Below are positions 1-8,652 of a stretch of 42,429 nt of DNA, piece by piece. How positions within the stretch are numbered: the first letter of the stretch is position 1; every line of letters starts with the position of its first letter. Source of the DNA: an uncultured Eubacteriales bacterium (GTDB lineage Bacteria; Bacillota; Clostridia; TANB77; CAG-508); assembly GCA_949287075.1 (NCBI GenBank), contig CASEEU010000019.1, forward strand, positions 1 through 42,429. Direction: 5' to 3'. Position numbers and translations under genes: made by a program. The notes below the pieces were generated by a model. It saw only the letters and a list, made by a program, of their open reading frames with translations, was not told where the DNA came from and made no database searches.

Positions 1-1
1 A

Positions 2-379
2 GGTTGGGCTAAAATTCTTGGAGTTGTAACAATGCCAAGTATTTCTACAATATTAAGTGGATATGTATTTGGAACAGCTTCTACATATATGGTATATATG
101 ATACCAGCAATATGGGTAGGAAATTTTGCATTAGTATATGCTTATAAATTTATCATGTTAGGAAAAAATAAACATTATTTCTTAGCTGGAGTAGTAGGTG
201 TTGTTGTAAAAGTAGCCATTATATTTGCATTCTTTGGAATTTTAAATGCCTTTGGTGTTTTCCCAGAGAAATTAGTTTCAAACTTACAAACAGCTATGAG
301 TACAACACAATTAATTACAGCTACATTGGGTGTTATTTTATCTTTTATTATTTATAAATTAGAAAAGAATGTCGCATAG
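2..379 (+). CDS. Multipass membrane protein, C-terminal part
   Basis: The reading frame is open from the first bases of the window, so the start lies upstream and about 125 C-terminal residues are visible. They form about four hydrophobic segments (roughly residues 20-40, 45-60, 65-85 and 105-120) joined by short loops, which indicates an integral membrane protein. The tail is small and basic. The family is not clear to me; an ECF-type substrate component or a similar small permease is possible, but no diagnostic motif is seen. The stop codon lies inside the terminator hairpin that follows. Confidence 0.6.
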   Translation, partial: GWAKILGVVTMPSISTILSGYVFGTASTYMVYMIPAIWVGNFALVYAYKFIMLGKNKHYFLAGVVGVVVKVAIIFAFFGILNAFGVFPEKLVSNLQTAMSTTQLITATLGVILSFIIYKLEKNVA

Positions 380-403
380 GGATCAGATCCTTATGCGACA
401 TTT
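368..403 (+). terminator. Terminator overlapping a stop codon
   Basis: An almost perfect inverted repeat (AATGTCGCATAGGGATC / GATCCTTATGCGACATT) is followed by TTTTG. The 5' arm includes the last codons and the TAG stop of the preceding gene. Confidence 0.8.
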
Positions 404-442
404 TGTGTCCCATAGAAAAACGATCTCAATGCGACAAAAAAA

Positions 443-476
443 GAACTAGATTACTGTTATAGGAGAAATCTAGTTC
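443..476. repeat. Inverted repeat in intergenic region
   Basis: GAACTAGATT (443-452) is repeated in inverse at 467-476 with a 14-base loop. It lies in the gene-free stretch 404-667 between two convergent genes. An extra copy of ATGCGACA from the preceding terminator lies at 429-436. Nothing else is recognisable in this stretch. It may be a second terminator serving the minus-strand oxidoreductase gene. Confidence 0.4.
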
Positions 477-667
477 ATAAACAAAAAATAATTTGATAAA
501 TCGATATATAAATATATGATTTATTACTGGTATTGTAGCAAATAAAAGAAAACAAGTCAATAAAAAAACACAAAAAACAACAAATTTCTATAAAATATTA
601 CAAAAGAAATGGATAAAGAAATTTATGAGAAAAAATTCATCTAAAAGCATAAATTTAAAGCATAAGT

Positions 668-2164
668 TTATTGATAAATTTCTAAGTCTTTAAAAGCAGG
701 TCCATATAGATTTTTACCCAAAGCATCATAACGAGAACCGTGACAAGGGCAATCCCAAGTTTTATCAATATCATTCCAGGTAAGTAAACATCCTAAGTGT
801 GTACAAATCGGATTGATGGCATGGATTTGATTTTCTTTATCTCTGTAAATGCCAACCTTTTTTCCATCTAGTTCTATGATATCTCCAGAATTTGGTTTAA
901 TCTTTTCTAAAGAAGCATCTGAGGATTTTAATTTATTTAATAATAAAGAATTGGTAGAATCTACAACCATGTTTTTTACTTCATCAAAATTCTTAAATAA
1001 ACCAAATCTTGTAGAATCAAATAAATAGGCATAAGAATTTTTTCTTTCACAAATTTCATCAACAATTAAATTAGCAGCAACATTAGAAAGTGTCATACCC
1101 CATTTTTTAAAACCTGTTCCCACATATACATTTGGTAATAAGCTAGAATATTTACCAATGTATGGGAGTTTATCTAAAGAGATACAATCTTCACTACTCC
1201 ATTCATATAAAACATCACAATCTGGATAATATTGTTTAGCAAAATTTTTTAATGTATCATAAGGATTTTCTTGAGAATAATTATGACCAGTTTTACTATT
1301 ACCACTTGCTAATAATAAAATATCTTTTCCATTAAATTTTGCTGTTCTAAAAGAGTAAACAGGAGAAGAAATATTAATATACATATCATTTAATAATTCT
1401 TTTTTTGTATCTACAGCAATAATATAGGAAGTGGATTGATATAATTTTGAGAAATAAAAACCAGGAACATTCATAAATGGATAACGTGTTGCCATAATGA
1501 CATGTTTTGCTTTTATTATTTTGCCATTATCTGTGTAAACCACGTAATTTTTCTTATCTTTTTCGATATCAACTGCAATGGTATTGGTATAAATTTGCCC
1601 ATTTTTTTCAATAATGGTTTTCGATAATCCTAAAATATATTTTAGAGGATTAAATTTTGCTTGATTTTTAAAACATAAAGCACTTTCTACTTCAAATGGT
1701 AAAGAAATATTTTTTATTAATTCTGCAGGATAATCTAAACTTTCCAAAACTTTTTGTTCTTTTTTTAATAAATCTATTTCTTCTTTTTTGCTAGTATAAA
1801 CATAACTATTTTGTATTTCAAAATCACAATCAATCTGTTCTTTATTAATAATACTTTCAATATTTTTAATAGCTTTTTCATTGACTTCTAAATAATCTTT
1901 TGCAAAATGCATATCATAAGAAGTGTTCAAATAAGAATAAAATAGACCATGTTGACTGGTAATTTTACCAGTTGTAAAACTAGTTGTACCTGCCAAATTA
2001 TTTTTATCAATTAAAACAACTTTAAAACCTAAGTGACTTAGATAATATCCACAAGTCATTCCGAAAATACCAGCTCCAATAATGCAAATATCAGCTTCTA
2101 AATTTTTATCTAATGCTTCAAAATTTGAGGTTCCTTTTACAGAATCTATCCATAAAGAATTCAT
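668..2164 (-). CDS. FAD-dependent oxidoreductase with C-terminal Rieske domain
   Basis: The 498-residue protein starts with an FAD-binding Rossmann fold (GAGIFGMTCGYYL near residues 32-44) of the D-amino-acid-oxidase/GlpD class, followed by a TTSFTTGKITSQHG segment typical of the YhfW-type family. The last 100 residues form a Rieske [2Fe-2S] domain with CTHLGC and CPCHG motifs supplying the Cys and His ligands. In the family this arrangement passes electrons between the flavin and the cluster; the substrate is unknown. The protein is probably cytosolic, as no signal peptide is seen. The gene is monocistronic and flanked by repeats. Family assignment is firm, substrate is not. Confidence 0.88.
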   Translation of the reverse strand: MNSLWIDSVKGTSNFEALDKNLEADICIIGAGIFGMTCGYYLSHLGFKVVLIDKNNLAGTTSFTTGKITSQHGLFYSYLNTSYDMHFAKDYLEVNEKAIKNIESIINKEQIDCDFEIQNSYVYTSKKEEIDLLKKEQKVLESLDYPAELIKNISLPFEVESALCFKNQAKFNPLKYILGLSKTIIEKNGQIYTNTIAVDIEKDKKNYVVYTDNGKIIKAKHVIMATRYPFMNVPGFYFSKLYQSTSYIIAVDTKKELLNDMYINISSPVYSFRTAKFNGKDILLLASGNSKTGHNYSQENPYDTLKNFAKQYYPDCDVLYEWSSEDCISLDKLPYIGKYSSLLPNVYVGTGFKKWGMTLSNVAANLIVDEICERKNSYAYLFDSTRFGLFKNFDEVKNMVVDSTNSLLLNKLKSSDASLEKIKPNSGDIIELDGKKVGIYRDKENQIHAINPICTHLGCLLTWNDIDKTWDCPCHGSRYDALGKNLYGPAFKDLEIYQ

Positions 2165-2200
2165 AAAAATCTACCTTTCTTAATATAGTATCCTATAGTT

Positions 2201-2255
2201 CAGTGTCCAATTCCTCGAAAATATAATATATATCTCTTCGAAGAATTGGACACTG
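2201..2255. repeat. Dispersed inverted repeat
   Basis: CAGTGTCCAATTC (2201-2213) and GAATTGGACACTG (2243-2255) are perfect inverse copies around an AT-rich centre containing TCGAA/TTCGA. A diverged half-copy lies at 7689-7723, so this looks like a dispersed palindromic family. It lies between the divergent oxidoreductase and aminopeptidase genes. Confidence 0.6.
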
Positions 2256-2366
2256 TGTAATTATAGTATAACCATTTTTTTGGAATAAATTATAAAAATA
2301 GTGGAAAAATGAATAATATAATGATATACTGTGAAACAGAAATAAGAATATATAGGAGGGATAAAT

Positions 2367-3761
2367 ATGAGTGAAGAACTAAAGGAAAAACTTTTTGACA
2401 AAAAAGAAAATGGATGGGTTTCTATAAGCGAAGAAGAAAAGCAAAATATTTTTAATTTCTCAAAAGGATATATGGATTTCTTAAATCAAGCGAAAACAGA
2501 GAGAGAATTTGTAAAAATGGCAAGAAGGCTTGCAGACCAAAATGGTTATAAAGATATCATGGAATTTGAAACTTTAAAGCCAGGAGACAAAATATATTTT
2601 GTTAATAGAAATAAAAGTATGTATTTAGCTGTTATCGGAACAGAAAGTATTGAAAAAGGATTACATATTATTGGTTCACATGTAGATTCACCAAGATTAG
2701 ATTTAAAACCAAATCCTTTGTATGAAGATAAAGAAATGGCATATTTTAATACACACTATTATGGTGGAATTAAGAAATATCAATGGACAACAATTCCACT
2801 TAGTGTTCATGGTACAATTGTAAAAGCAAATGGGGAAGCAATTGATATTTGTATTGGAGAAGATGAAAACGATCCAATCTTTACGATTACAGATTTATTA
2901 CCACATCTAGCACAAGACCAAATGGAGAAAAAATTAAAAAATGGAATTGATGGAGAAGATTTAAATCTTTTAATTGGAAGTATTCCTTATGGAGATAAAG
3001 GAAAAGACCAAGTAAAATTAAATATTTTAAATATATTAAACCAAAAATATGGTATCACAGAAGCAGATTTGACAAGTTCAGAAATCGAATTGGTACCAGC
3101 TTTCAGAGCTAGAAGTTTAGGTTTTGATGAAAGTATGGTAGCAGCATATGGTCAAGATGATAAAGTATGTGCTTATACATCACTTGTTGCTATGATGGAA
3201 TTAGAAAATGTAAAAAATACAGCTGTATGCATTTTATCTGATAAAGAAGAAATTGGAAGTATGGGAAATACAGGTATGGAGTCACATATGTTTGATTTCT
3301 TTATCTCAGAAATATTAAATAAATTAGGTGTCAATAAACCAAATCTATTAGATAAAGTATTTTGTTTTTCAAAAATGTTATCTTCAGATGTAGATGCAGG
3401 TTTTGATCCAATTTATGCTTCTGTATCAGATGCAACAAATGCAGGATATTTAGGAAAAGGAATTAGTTTGAATAAATATACAGGAGCTAGAGGAAAATCA
3501 GGAGCTTCAGATGCAAACGCAGAATATGTAGCATGGGTAAGAAATATATTAGAGAAAAATGAGATTCAATATCAAATTGCAGAACTTGGAAGAGTAGATG
3601 TTGGCGGTGGAGGTACAATTGCCTATATTATTGCCAATAAAGGAGCAGATGTTATTGATTGTGGTGTTCCAGTATTATCAATGCATGCACCTTATGAAGT
3701 AACAAGTAAATATGATGTTTATTCTGCATATAAGACATATAAAGCATTTTGGAATGCATAA
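2367..3761 (+). CDS. M18 family zinc aminopeptidase
   Basis: This 464-residue protein removes N-terminal residues from peptides using a two-zinc centre, as known for the M18 family. The visible metal and catalytic motifs are GSHVDSPRLDLKP (about residues 105-117), the acidic DKEEIGSMGNTG segment (about 292-303) and SMHAPYEV near the C-terminus, in the usual order. Length matches the bacterial M18 family. There is no signal sequence, so it is cytosolic. The start is set by ATAGGAGGGATAAAT just before the ATG. It is a single-gene unit closed by a strong terminator. Confidence 0.93.
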   Translation: MSEELKEKLFDKKENGWVSISEEEKQNIFNFSKGYMDFLNQAKTEREFVKMARRLADQNGYKDIMEFETLKPGDKIYFVNRNKSMYLAVIGTESIEKGLHIIGSHVDSPRLDLKPNPLYEDKEMAYFNTHYYGGIKKYQWTTIPLSVHGTIVKANGEAIDICIGEDENDPIFTITDLLPHLAQDQMEKKLKNGIDGEDLNLLIGSIPYGDKGKDQVKLNILNILNQKYGITEADLTSSEIELVPAFRARSLGFDESMVAAYGQDDKVCAYTSLVAMMELENVKNTAVCILSDKEEIGSMGNTGMESHMFDFFISEILNKLGVNKPNLLDKVFCFSKMLSSDVDAGFDPIYASVSDATNAGYLGKGISLNKYTGARGKSGASDANAEYVAWVRNILEKNEIQYQIAELGRVDVGGGGTIAYIIANKGADVIDCGVPVLSMHAPYEVTSKYDVYSAYKTYKAFWNA

Positions 3762-3767
3762 ATTGAA

Positions 3768-3803
3768 AAACAGCCAACCATCTTCATTGATGGTTGGCTG
3801 TTT
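3768..3803 (+). terminator. Rho-independent terminator
   Basis: AACAGCCAACCATC pairs perfectly with GATGGTTGGCTGTT across a TTCATT loop directly after the M18 aminopeptidase gene. Confidence 0.9.
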
Positions 3804-3849
3804 ACGTTTATATCAAAATAGCACATCACATTGTTGACTTGTAAATACA

Positions 3850-4197
3850 TTAATCTTTATTAAAATTCGCTAATAAATCAATCATATTATCAACAAAATT
3901 AAGTTTTTCTTCTGAAAGTTGATTTAATTTTTCAGAAATTTCAATTTGTTTCATAATATTTGGATTTGACATAAGTTCTTTAAAGATAGTATTAGGAGTA
4001 ATACCTAAAATATTCATATAGTTAATTAAGGTTTGTGTTTTAATTCCACTATAACCGTTTTCAATTCTAGATATATATTTTAAAGAAATTCCTAATTTTT
4101 CTGCCATAACCTCTTGTGTATATCCATTTTTTACTCTGAAATCTTTTAATATTTTTCCGAATATTTTATCAATATCACTTTTTGAGATAGAATTCAT
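3850..4197 (-). CDS. XRE-family transcriptional regulator
   Basis: The 115-residue protein has an N-terminal Cro/XRE helix-turn-helix (FRVKNGYTQEVMAEKLGIS, then KYISRIENGYSG, about residues 18-55). A C-terminal helical stretch rich in Glu, Asn and Leu probably drives dimerisation. It is a DNA-binding regulator of SinR-like size. It is transcribed away from the small gene at 4412, so the 215-base region between them, which holds a 13-bp hairpin, is a plausible target. No partner toxin is visible. Confidence 0.85.
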   Translation of the reverse strand: MNSISKSDIDKIFGKILKDFRVKNGYTQEVMAEKLGISLKYISRIENGYSGIKTQTLINYMNILGITPNTIFKELMSNPNIMKQIEISEKLNQLSEEKLNFVDNMIDLLANFNKD

Positions 4198-4354
4198 TTT
4201 ATTCCTCCATAATTCAAAAGTATTACTATAAGTATAACAAGCTGAGAGCTAACATAAAACATAGTAATAATATAAGAAAAAAATCACAAAAATATTCTAA
4301 AAAATCTTAAAAAACTTGAAAAATAAAACTACTAGTGATAATATTTACTTAAAC

Positions 4355-4383
4355 GCAATGTATAACTAAAAGTTATATATTGC
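4355..4383. promoter_or_regulatory. Hairpin or operator upstream of small gene
   Basis: GCAATGTATAACT, loop AAA, AGTTATATATTGC form a 13-bp stem with one wobble pair. No T-run follows, so a terminator is unlikely. It lies 28 bases before the gene at 4412 and beside a divergent XRE regulator, and could be an operator or a 5' leader hairpin. Confidence 0.45.
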
Positions 4384-4411
4384 TAAATAAAATATGGAGA
4401 AATAATTAGAA

Positions 4412-4726
4412 ATGATAAAAAATGAAGAATATATAGATTATTTAAAAAAAGTAATATCTTGTGTTAATAATGGAGATTATTATTCTATAAAAGAATTGTC
4501 GGTGCTAAAATTAGATGCATTGAATGAAGAAACTGTAACAATGAAAAGAAAATTACATAAGTTTGTAGAAAATCATATTTATAAAAAAGAATTAAATAAT
4601 TTAAAAGGACAAGAATTCCTGTATATTGTTAATTTATATAAAGAATATTTATTAAACGAAATAAAAGAAAACAAAGAAGTTAAAAAAATTGCTTCTATTG
4701 AAGAATTTATACAGGAAATACAATAA
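4412..4726 (+). CDS. Hypothetical helical protein, 104 aa
   Basis: I do not recognise this protein. It is charged, rich in Lys, Glu, Asn and Leu, has no membrane segment and looks wholly helical. It starts at an ATG after the ATATGGAGAAATAATTAGAA leader and ends just before a hairpin terminator. Its position next to the divergent XRE gene suggests that regulator controls it. A small regulatory or antitoxin-like role cannot be tested from the sequence. Confidence 0.6.
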   Translation: MIKNEEYIDYLKKVISCVNNGDYYSIKELSVLKLDALNEETVTMKRKLHKFVENHIYKKELNNLKGQEFLYIVNLYKEYLLNEIKENKEVKKIASIEEFIQEIQ

Positions 4727-4730
4727 GTAT

Positions 4731-4764
4731 AAAATTACATATAGAGAATATATGTAATTTTTAA
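4731..4764 (+). terminator. Hairpin terminator
   Basis: AAAATTACATAT pairs with ATATGTAATTTT and is followed by more T. It lies directly after the stop of the 104-residue gene. Confidence 0.7.
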
Positions 4765-4798
4765 AATAGAAAAATTATCGAAAAACAATAAAAAAATA

Positions 4799-4827
4799 TT
4801 GACAAATAATAAATATACAGATAAAAT
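4799..4827 (+). promoter_or_regulatory. Sigma-A type promoter
   Basis: TTGACA (4799-4804), a 17-base spacer and TAAAAT (4822-4827) form a near-consensus promoter. It lies just upstream of the AGGAGGG and ATG of the DUF4173 gene. The TTG at 4799, an in-frame possible start, is therefore the -35 box and not a start codon. Confidence 0.8.
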
Positions 4828-4849
4828 AATAGCCATAGGAGGGAAGCTT

Positions 4850-6301
4850 ATGAGTTTAATTTTTATTTGTGGAATCATTCTTAGTATCTTACAATCTATA
4901 TTATTTTGGGAAAAAGAACCAGGAATTTCTGTAATGCTATTTGTTATTTCTTTTTTAGTAGGATTCATATTTTTGATGTATAAACATAAAAAAATAGAAA
5001 ACAAAAAAGCGTTAATATTAGTAATTCCAATTACTTTATTAAGTGCTACTTATTTTATATATCACAATACATTGTTTCAAACGATTAATGTACTGATGAT
5101 TGTACTTCTAACAATCATTATGTGTATATATACAACTAAGGCACATGTAAAAATACAAGGATTCTTAGTGAAAGGAATTGAATTGTTAGCAGGAACTTTT
5201 GAAAGTATTAGTGATGTAATAGACAATTTGAAAAATAAATTTAAGAAAAAGAAAGATATCGAAAATGAGAAATCTGAAAAACTAAAACAAGGACTAAAAT
5301 CATTTGTATATGCGATTCCAGTGATTTTGGTTGTACTTGTATTATTAATGTCAGCAGATAGTGTATTTGCAAACATATTTGTAAATATATTTGGTGAATT
5401 CAAAAATATATTTATGGCAGAAAATTTTGTGATGTTTTGTTTAAGAATTTGTATTATCATGATATTTTTCTTTACTTTTTCAGGATTTTTTGTCAATATT
5501 CTAAAAACAGATACGATGTTTAATAGTGAAACTGAGGAAAAGATAACGGAAGTTCATATAGAGAAAATGACAATAAATATGATATTAACCATTTTAAATA
5601 TATTTTATTTGATTTTTAGTATCATACAATTTACAAGTTTATTTTCTAATATGAATACAAATAATTTGGATTATGCAACATATGCAAGGCAAGGATTTTT
5701 CCAACTAATGATGATATCTTTTATTAATATTGTTATGATTATACTTGCAAAAGTAAATAAAGGAGATACAAGTGATTATACAAAAGCAATGTCTATTTTA
5801 ACATTGTTATTTACAGTTGTTATTCTACTATCTGCATTTTTTAGAATGAATTTATATGAAAAAGCATATGGATACACTTATTTAAGATTATTTGTTTACT
5901 ACATTTTAGCAACAGAATTCATTTTGATTTTACCAATAGGGTTATGGATATTGGATAAAAAGATAGATATATTAAAATGGACAATAGGAATTGTAACCAT
6001 TATGTATCTTATATTGAATTTTTCAAATATTGAATCCACAATTGCGAAACGAAATGTGGACAGATACTTTGAAAATCAGGAAGAAAATGAAATTGATTTA
6101 GAGTATTTGTTTCATCATACAGGAACAGGTGCCATTGGACAAATGAAACGATTATTAAATGCAAAAGATGAAACAGTAGTAAAAAAAGTAAAAGAATATT
6201 TACTTCAAGAAAAAGAAGAATTACAAAATACAGAAACAAATTGGCAAGAAACCAATTTATCTGAAATAAAAGCAAAAGAAGAACTTATGAATATCAAATA
6301 G
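4850..6301 (+). CDS. DUF4173-type multipass membrane protein
   Basis: The start is taken at ATG 4850 because AGGAGGG ends six bases before it and the upstream in-frame TTG belongs to a promoter. The product is 483 residues with about ten membrane segments. A charged cytosolic loop (KNKFKKKKDIENEK) sits near residue 130. The late segment RMNLYEKAYGYTYLRLF, then NVDRYF, is typical of the DUF4173/DUF4153 family. Function is unknown in the family. It heads an apparent operon with the DUF2975 protein and the YozG-like regulator, 12-14 bases apart. Confidence 0.75.
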   Translation: MSLIFICGIILSILQSILFWEKEPGISVMLFVISFLVGFIFLMYKHKKIENKKALILVIPITLLSATYFIYHNTLFQTINVLMIVLLTIIMCIYTTKAHVKIQGFLVKGIELLAGTFESISDVIDNLKNKFKKKKDIENEKSEKLKQGLKSFVYAIPVILVVLVLLMSADSVFANIFVNIFGEFKNIFMAENFVMFCLRICIIMIFFFTFSGFFVNILKTDTMFNSETEEKITEVHIEKMTINMILTILNIFYLIFSIIQFTSLFSNMNTNNLDYATYARQGFFQLMMISFINIVMIILAKVNKGDTSDYTKAMSILTLLFTVVILLSAFFRMNLYEKAYGYTYLRLFVYYILATEFILILPIGLWILDKKIDILKWTIGIVTIMYLILNFSNIESTIAKRNVDRYFENQEENEIDLEYLFHHTGTGAIGQMKRLLNAKDETVVKKVKEYLLQEKEELQNTETNWQETNLSEIKAKEELMNIK

Positions 6302-6313
6302 GGGGAATTTGTT

Positions 6314-6808
6314 ATGAAAATTTTAGGAAAGAAAAGTTTATCATCAGTTGTTATGGTATTTTTATGTGTATTGTTAGTACTTTGTATTATTGCAATAATT
6401 GCAGGAGGTATATTTGTGCTAAGTAATTTATCATTTTTTACAAAAGATTTATTAAGTATAACCTATATTTTGATTTACTTATCATCTATACCTGCATTGG
6501 TTATGATTATTACATTTCTACAAATATTTAATACTTTAAAACAGGAAAATCCATTTGAAAAGAAAAATATAAAAAGATTAGAAACTAGTTATATAGCTTC
6601 TATTGTGATAGGGGTTATATATGCCATAAATGTACTATTGGTTTATTTAGGTGTTGGAATTATACAAGAAAGATTTTTCATTATATATCCATTAGCAAAT
6701 GTAGCAATATCTATTATATTTTTAATATTTGGAATTGGTATTGTTGTACTAAAAGAAATTTATAGAAAAGCAATTGAATATAAAGATGAAAATGATTTAA
6801 CCATATAA
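6314..6808 (+). CDS. DUF2975 family membrane protein
   Basis: The 164-residue protein has four membrane segments, at about 12-33, 45-67, 95-118 and 128-150. An ENPFEKKNIKRLETSY segment sits after the second, which is characteristic of DUF2975 proteins. In Firmicutes these are commonly encoded with a small Cro/C1 regulator, as is the case here. The biochemical role is unknown. The start follows TAGGGGGAATTTGTT. It sits 12 bases after the DUF4173 gene and 13 before the regulator. Confidence 0.8.
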   Translation: MKILGKKSLSSVVMVFLCVLLVLCIIAIIAGGIFVLSNLSFFTKDLLSITYILIYLSSIPALVMIITFLQIFNTLKQENPFEKKNIKRLETSYIASIVIGVIYAINVLLVYLGVGIIQERFFIIYPLANVAISIIFLIFGIGIVVLKEIYRKAIEYKDENDLTI

Positions 6809-6821
6809 AGGAGGGAAAGAT

Positions 6822-7028
6822 ATGTCAATTGTTGTAAATTTAGATGTTATGTTAGCAAAAAGAAAAATGAGTTCACAGGAATTAGCCGAAAAAATAGGCA
6901 TTACACAAGCAAATCTTTCCATATTAAAAACAAATAAAGGAAAAGCCATTCGATTTTCTACATTAGATGCCATTTGCAAAGCATTGAATTGTACACCTGG
7001 AGATATTTTAGAATATAGGAAAGATTAG
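6822..7028 (+). CDS. YozG-like Cro/C1 transcriptional regulator
   Basis: The 68-residue protein is a single helix-turn-helix domain: LDVMLAKRKMSSQELAEKIG, then ITQANLSILKTNKGKAIRFS and a LDAICKALNCTPGDILEY tail. That is the YozG/HTH_26 pattern. It starts after AAAGGAGGGAAAGAT. The pairing with a DUF2975 gene is a recurrent arrangement, so it likely controls its own operon. Nothing in it suggests another role. Confidence 0.87.
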   Translation: MSIVVNLDVMLAKRKMSSQELAEKIGITQANLSILKTNKGKAIRFSTLDAICKALNCTPGDILEYRKD

Positions 7029-7039
7029 AAGAAAGGAAA

Positions 7040-7687
7040 GTGAGTAAGCTGGAAATACAAAAACCCAATGTATTAAAAATAGAAGAAATAGCAGATTTAA
7101 GGAAAGAAATTGTAGAAAATTCTGAAAAATATGAAATACGAGAAAAACGATTTAAAGATGTAGAAGAGGAAAAGATTGAAGCAGAAAAGTATGAATTTAG
7201 AAATTGTTTATTTGAATCTTGTAAAATCATACAATCCAATTTTGAAAATGCTTATTTTTCTGATGTTATATTTCAAAATTGTGATTTTTCCAATTCGAAT
7301 TTTAGCAAAGCTGGATTTAATCGAGTAGAATTTATTAATTGCAAGTTAACGGGTTGTGAGTGGATAGAAGCAGATATTTTTAATATTTATATAAAAGAAT
7401 CTCATTTTGCATATGTAAATTTTTCAGAAGCAAATTTTAGAAATGTAAAAATGGAAAATACGAATTTACAAAGTAGCAGTATAAATGAAGTTTCATGGAA
7501 AAATATTGTATTTTTAGAATGTGATCTCACTAAATCTGAATTGATCAGAACCAAATTAAAAGGGATTGATTTTTCTACATGTGAATTAAATGGTATTACT
7601 GTAAATATAGCAGACTTAAATGGTGCAATTGTCAATGAATTTCAAGCATTGGAATTATCAAAATTATTAGGATTAAAAATTAAATAA
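7040..7687 (+). CDS. Pentapeptide-repeat protein
   Basis: The 215-residue protein starts with a charged helical region (1-60) followed by right-handed quadrilateral beta-helix repeats of the A(D/N)LXX type, for example NCDFSNSNFSKAGFN, NFSEANFRNVKMENTNLQSS and CDLTKSELIRTKLKGIDFS. Many pentapeptide proteins mimic DNA or bind partner proteins, but no function can be assigned here. It starts at GTG 7040 after AGAAAGGAAA. It is 11 bases from the regulator and probably the last gene of that operon. Confidence 0.8.
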   Translation: MSKLEIQKPNVLKIEEIADLRKEIVENSEKYEIREKRFKDVEEEKIEAEKYEFRNCLFESCKIIQSNFENAYFSDVIFQNCDFSNSNFSKAGFNRVEFINCKLTGCEWIEADIFNIYIKESHFAYVNFSEANFRNVKMENTNLQSSSINEVSWKNIVFLECDLTKSELIRTKLKGIDFSTCELNGITVNIADLNGAIVNEFQALELSKLLGLKIK

Positions 7688-7688
7688 A

Positions 7689-7723
7689 AATATAATATAT
7701 ATACCTTCCGGGAATTGGACATT
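7689..7723. repeat. Diverged half-copy of the 2201-2255 repeat
   Basis: The stretch AATATAATATATAT...TTC.GGAATTGGACA.TG matches the second half of the inverted repeat at 2201-2255 with a few differences. The left arm is missing. The following CAATAAGCAAGAAT resembles CAATAAGCCAGAAT at 28036-28049. Confidence 0.5.
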
Positions 7724-7753
7724 GAACAATAAGCAAGAATTTGTATATTTATA

Positions 7754-7791
7754 AAAAAGCGGTAAATTTTGGTAGTAATTTACTGCTTTTT
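7754..7791 (+). terminator. Hairpin terminator
   Basis: AAAAAGCGGTAAATT pairs with AATTTACTGCTTTTT with one wobble pair and a T-rich end. TATAAT follows at 7796-7801, probably the -10 of the antitoxin/Fic operon. Confidence 0.75.
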
Positions 7792-7841
7792 GTGGTATAA
7801 TATATATGTGTGTTAAAAATAGAGATATCTAAGGAGGAAAC

Positions 7842-8009
7842 ATGAATCGAGAAGAAAAATTTGAATTTGATATAGCAAATTTAAAACAAGACTTAGCTAT
7901 AGAAGATATGCATGTTACAGAAGAAGATGTAGCATTATTAAGAAGATATTTTGACAATGAAATCACAATGCCTGAGATGATTGATATCATAAAGAAAACA
8001 ACCATGTAA
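7842..8009 (+). CDS. Small VbhA-like antitoxin of the Fic enzyme
   Basis: This 55-residue acidic protein starts after AAGGAGGAAAC. It contains DLAIEDMHVTEEDVALLRRY, then FDNEITMPEMIDIIKK. That matches the layout of VbhA-type antitoxins, whose inhibitory helix carries an (S/T)xxxE(G/N) motif. Here the Glu is present but the first and last positions are Asp (DLAIED). It lies 12 bases before a Fic gene, the usual place for a class I Fic antitoxin. The match is inferred from size, position and motif. Confidence 0.6.
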   Translation: MNREEKFEFDIANLKQDLAIEDMHVTEEDVALLRRYFDNEITMPEMIDIIKKTTM

Positions 8010-8021
8010 GGAGAATGTCTT

Positions 8022-8618
8022 ATGAGTGATTTATATGAAGCTAGAAATTCAATATATTGCTATAAAGATAGTGATGTATTAGTGAATAAGTTTGATATAC
8101 ATGATAATAAAAAATTAGAAGAAATCGAAAGAAAGATTGTTTTAGCAAAATTATATGAATTAAGACAAAATCATCAGATAGGAAATTTTGACATTGCCCA
8201 TTTTGTTGGAATTCATAAATTTCTTTTTGAGGACATTTATCCATTTGCAGGACTCTTCAGAAATGAAAATATTGCAAAGGGAAATTTTAGTTTTGCTGAA
8301 TGGGAATATATAGAAGATGAATTGAAAAAATTATTAGACCAATTAAAAGAAGAAAATTATCTACAAAATTTAGATAGAAATACATTTATCAAAAGATTGT
8401 CTTATTATATGGCAGAATTAAATGTATTACATCCTTTTAGGGAGGGAAATGGAAGAACAATTAGAGAATTTATAAGGCAACTGGCATATAAGAATGGATA
8501 TGTTTTAAATTTGAAAAATATTAACCCAAAAGAAATGCTACATGCTTGTATTCGTTCTGTGGTAGATACTACACAATTAGAAACTATCATATCTGAATGT
8601 TTAGAAAAAGAAGAATAG
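8022..8618 (+). CDS. Fic/Doc family nucleotidyltransferase (AMPylator-type)
   Basis: The 198-residue protein has the complete Fic active site HPFREGNGRTIREF at about residues 136-149. Fic enzymes of this kind transfer AMP or related groups onto hydroxyls of target proteins; the target here is unknown. The flap segment GLFRNENIAKG lies near residue 76. No inhibitory helix motif is seen within the protein, in line with control by the small upstream ORF. The preferred start follows AAGGAGAATGTCTT. It was probably acquired as a toxin module. Confidence 0.9.
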   Translation: MSDLYEARNSIYCYKDSDVLVNKFDIHDNKKLEEIERKIVLAKLYELRQNHQIGNFDIAHFVGIHKFLFEDIYPFAGLFRNENIAKGNFSFAEWEYIEDELKKLLDQLKEENYLQNLDRNTFIKRLSYYMAELNVLHPFREGNGRTIREFIRQLAYKNGYVLNLKNINPKEMLHACIRSVVDTTQLETIISECLEKEE

Positions 8619-8652
8619 AAAAGATTATTTTTATTTATCATAGGAGGTTTTC

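Noticed and set aside
4799..4849. TTG start at 4799 for the DUF4173 protein
   Set aside because: TTGACA at this place is the -35 box of a near-consensus promoter. The ATG at 4850 has a strong ribosome site.
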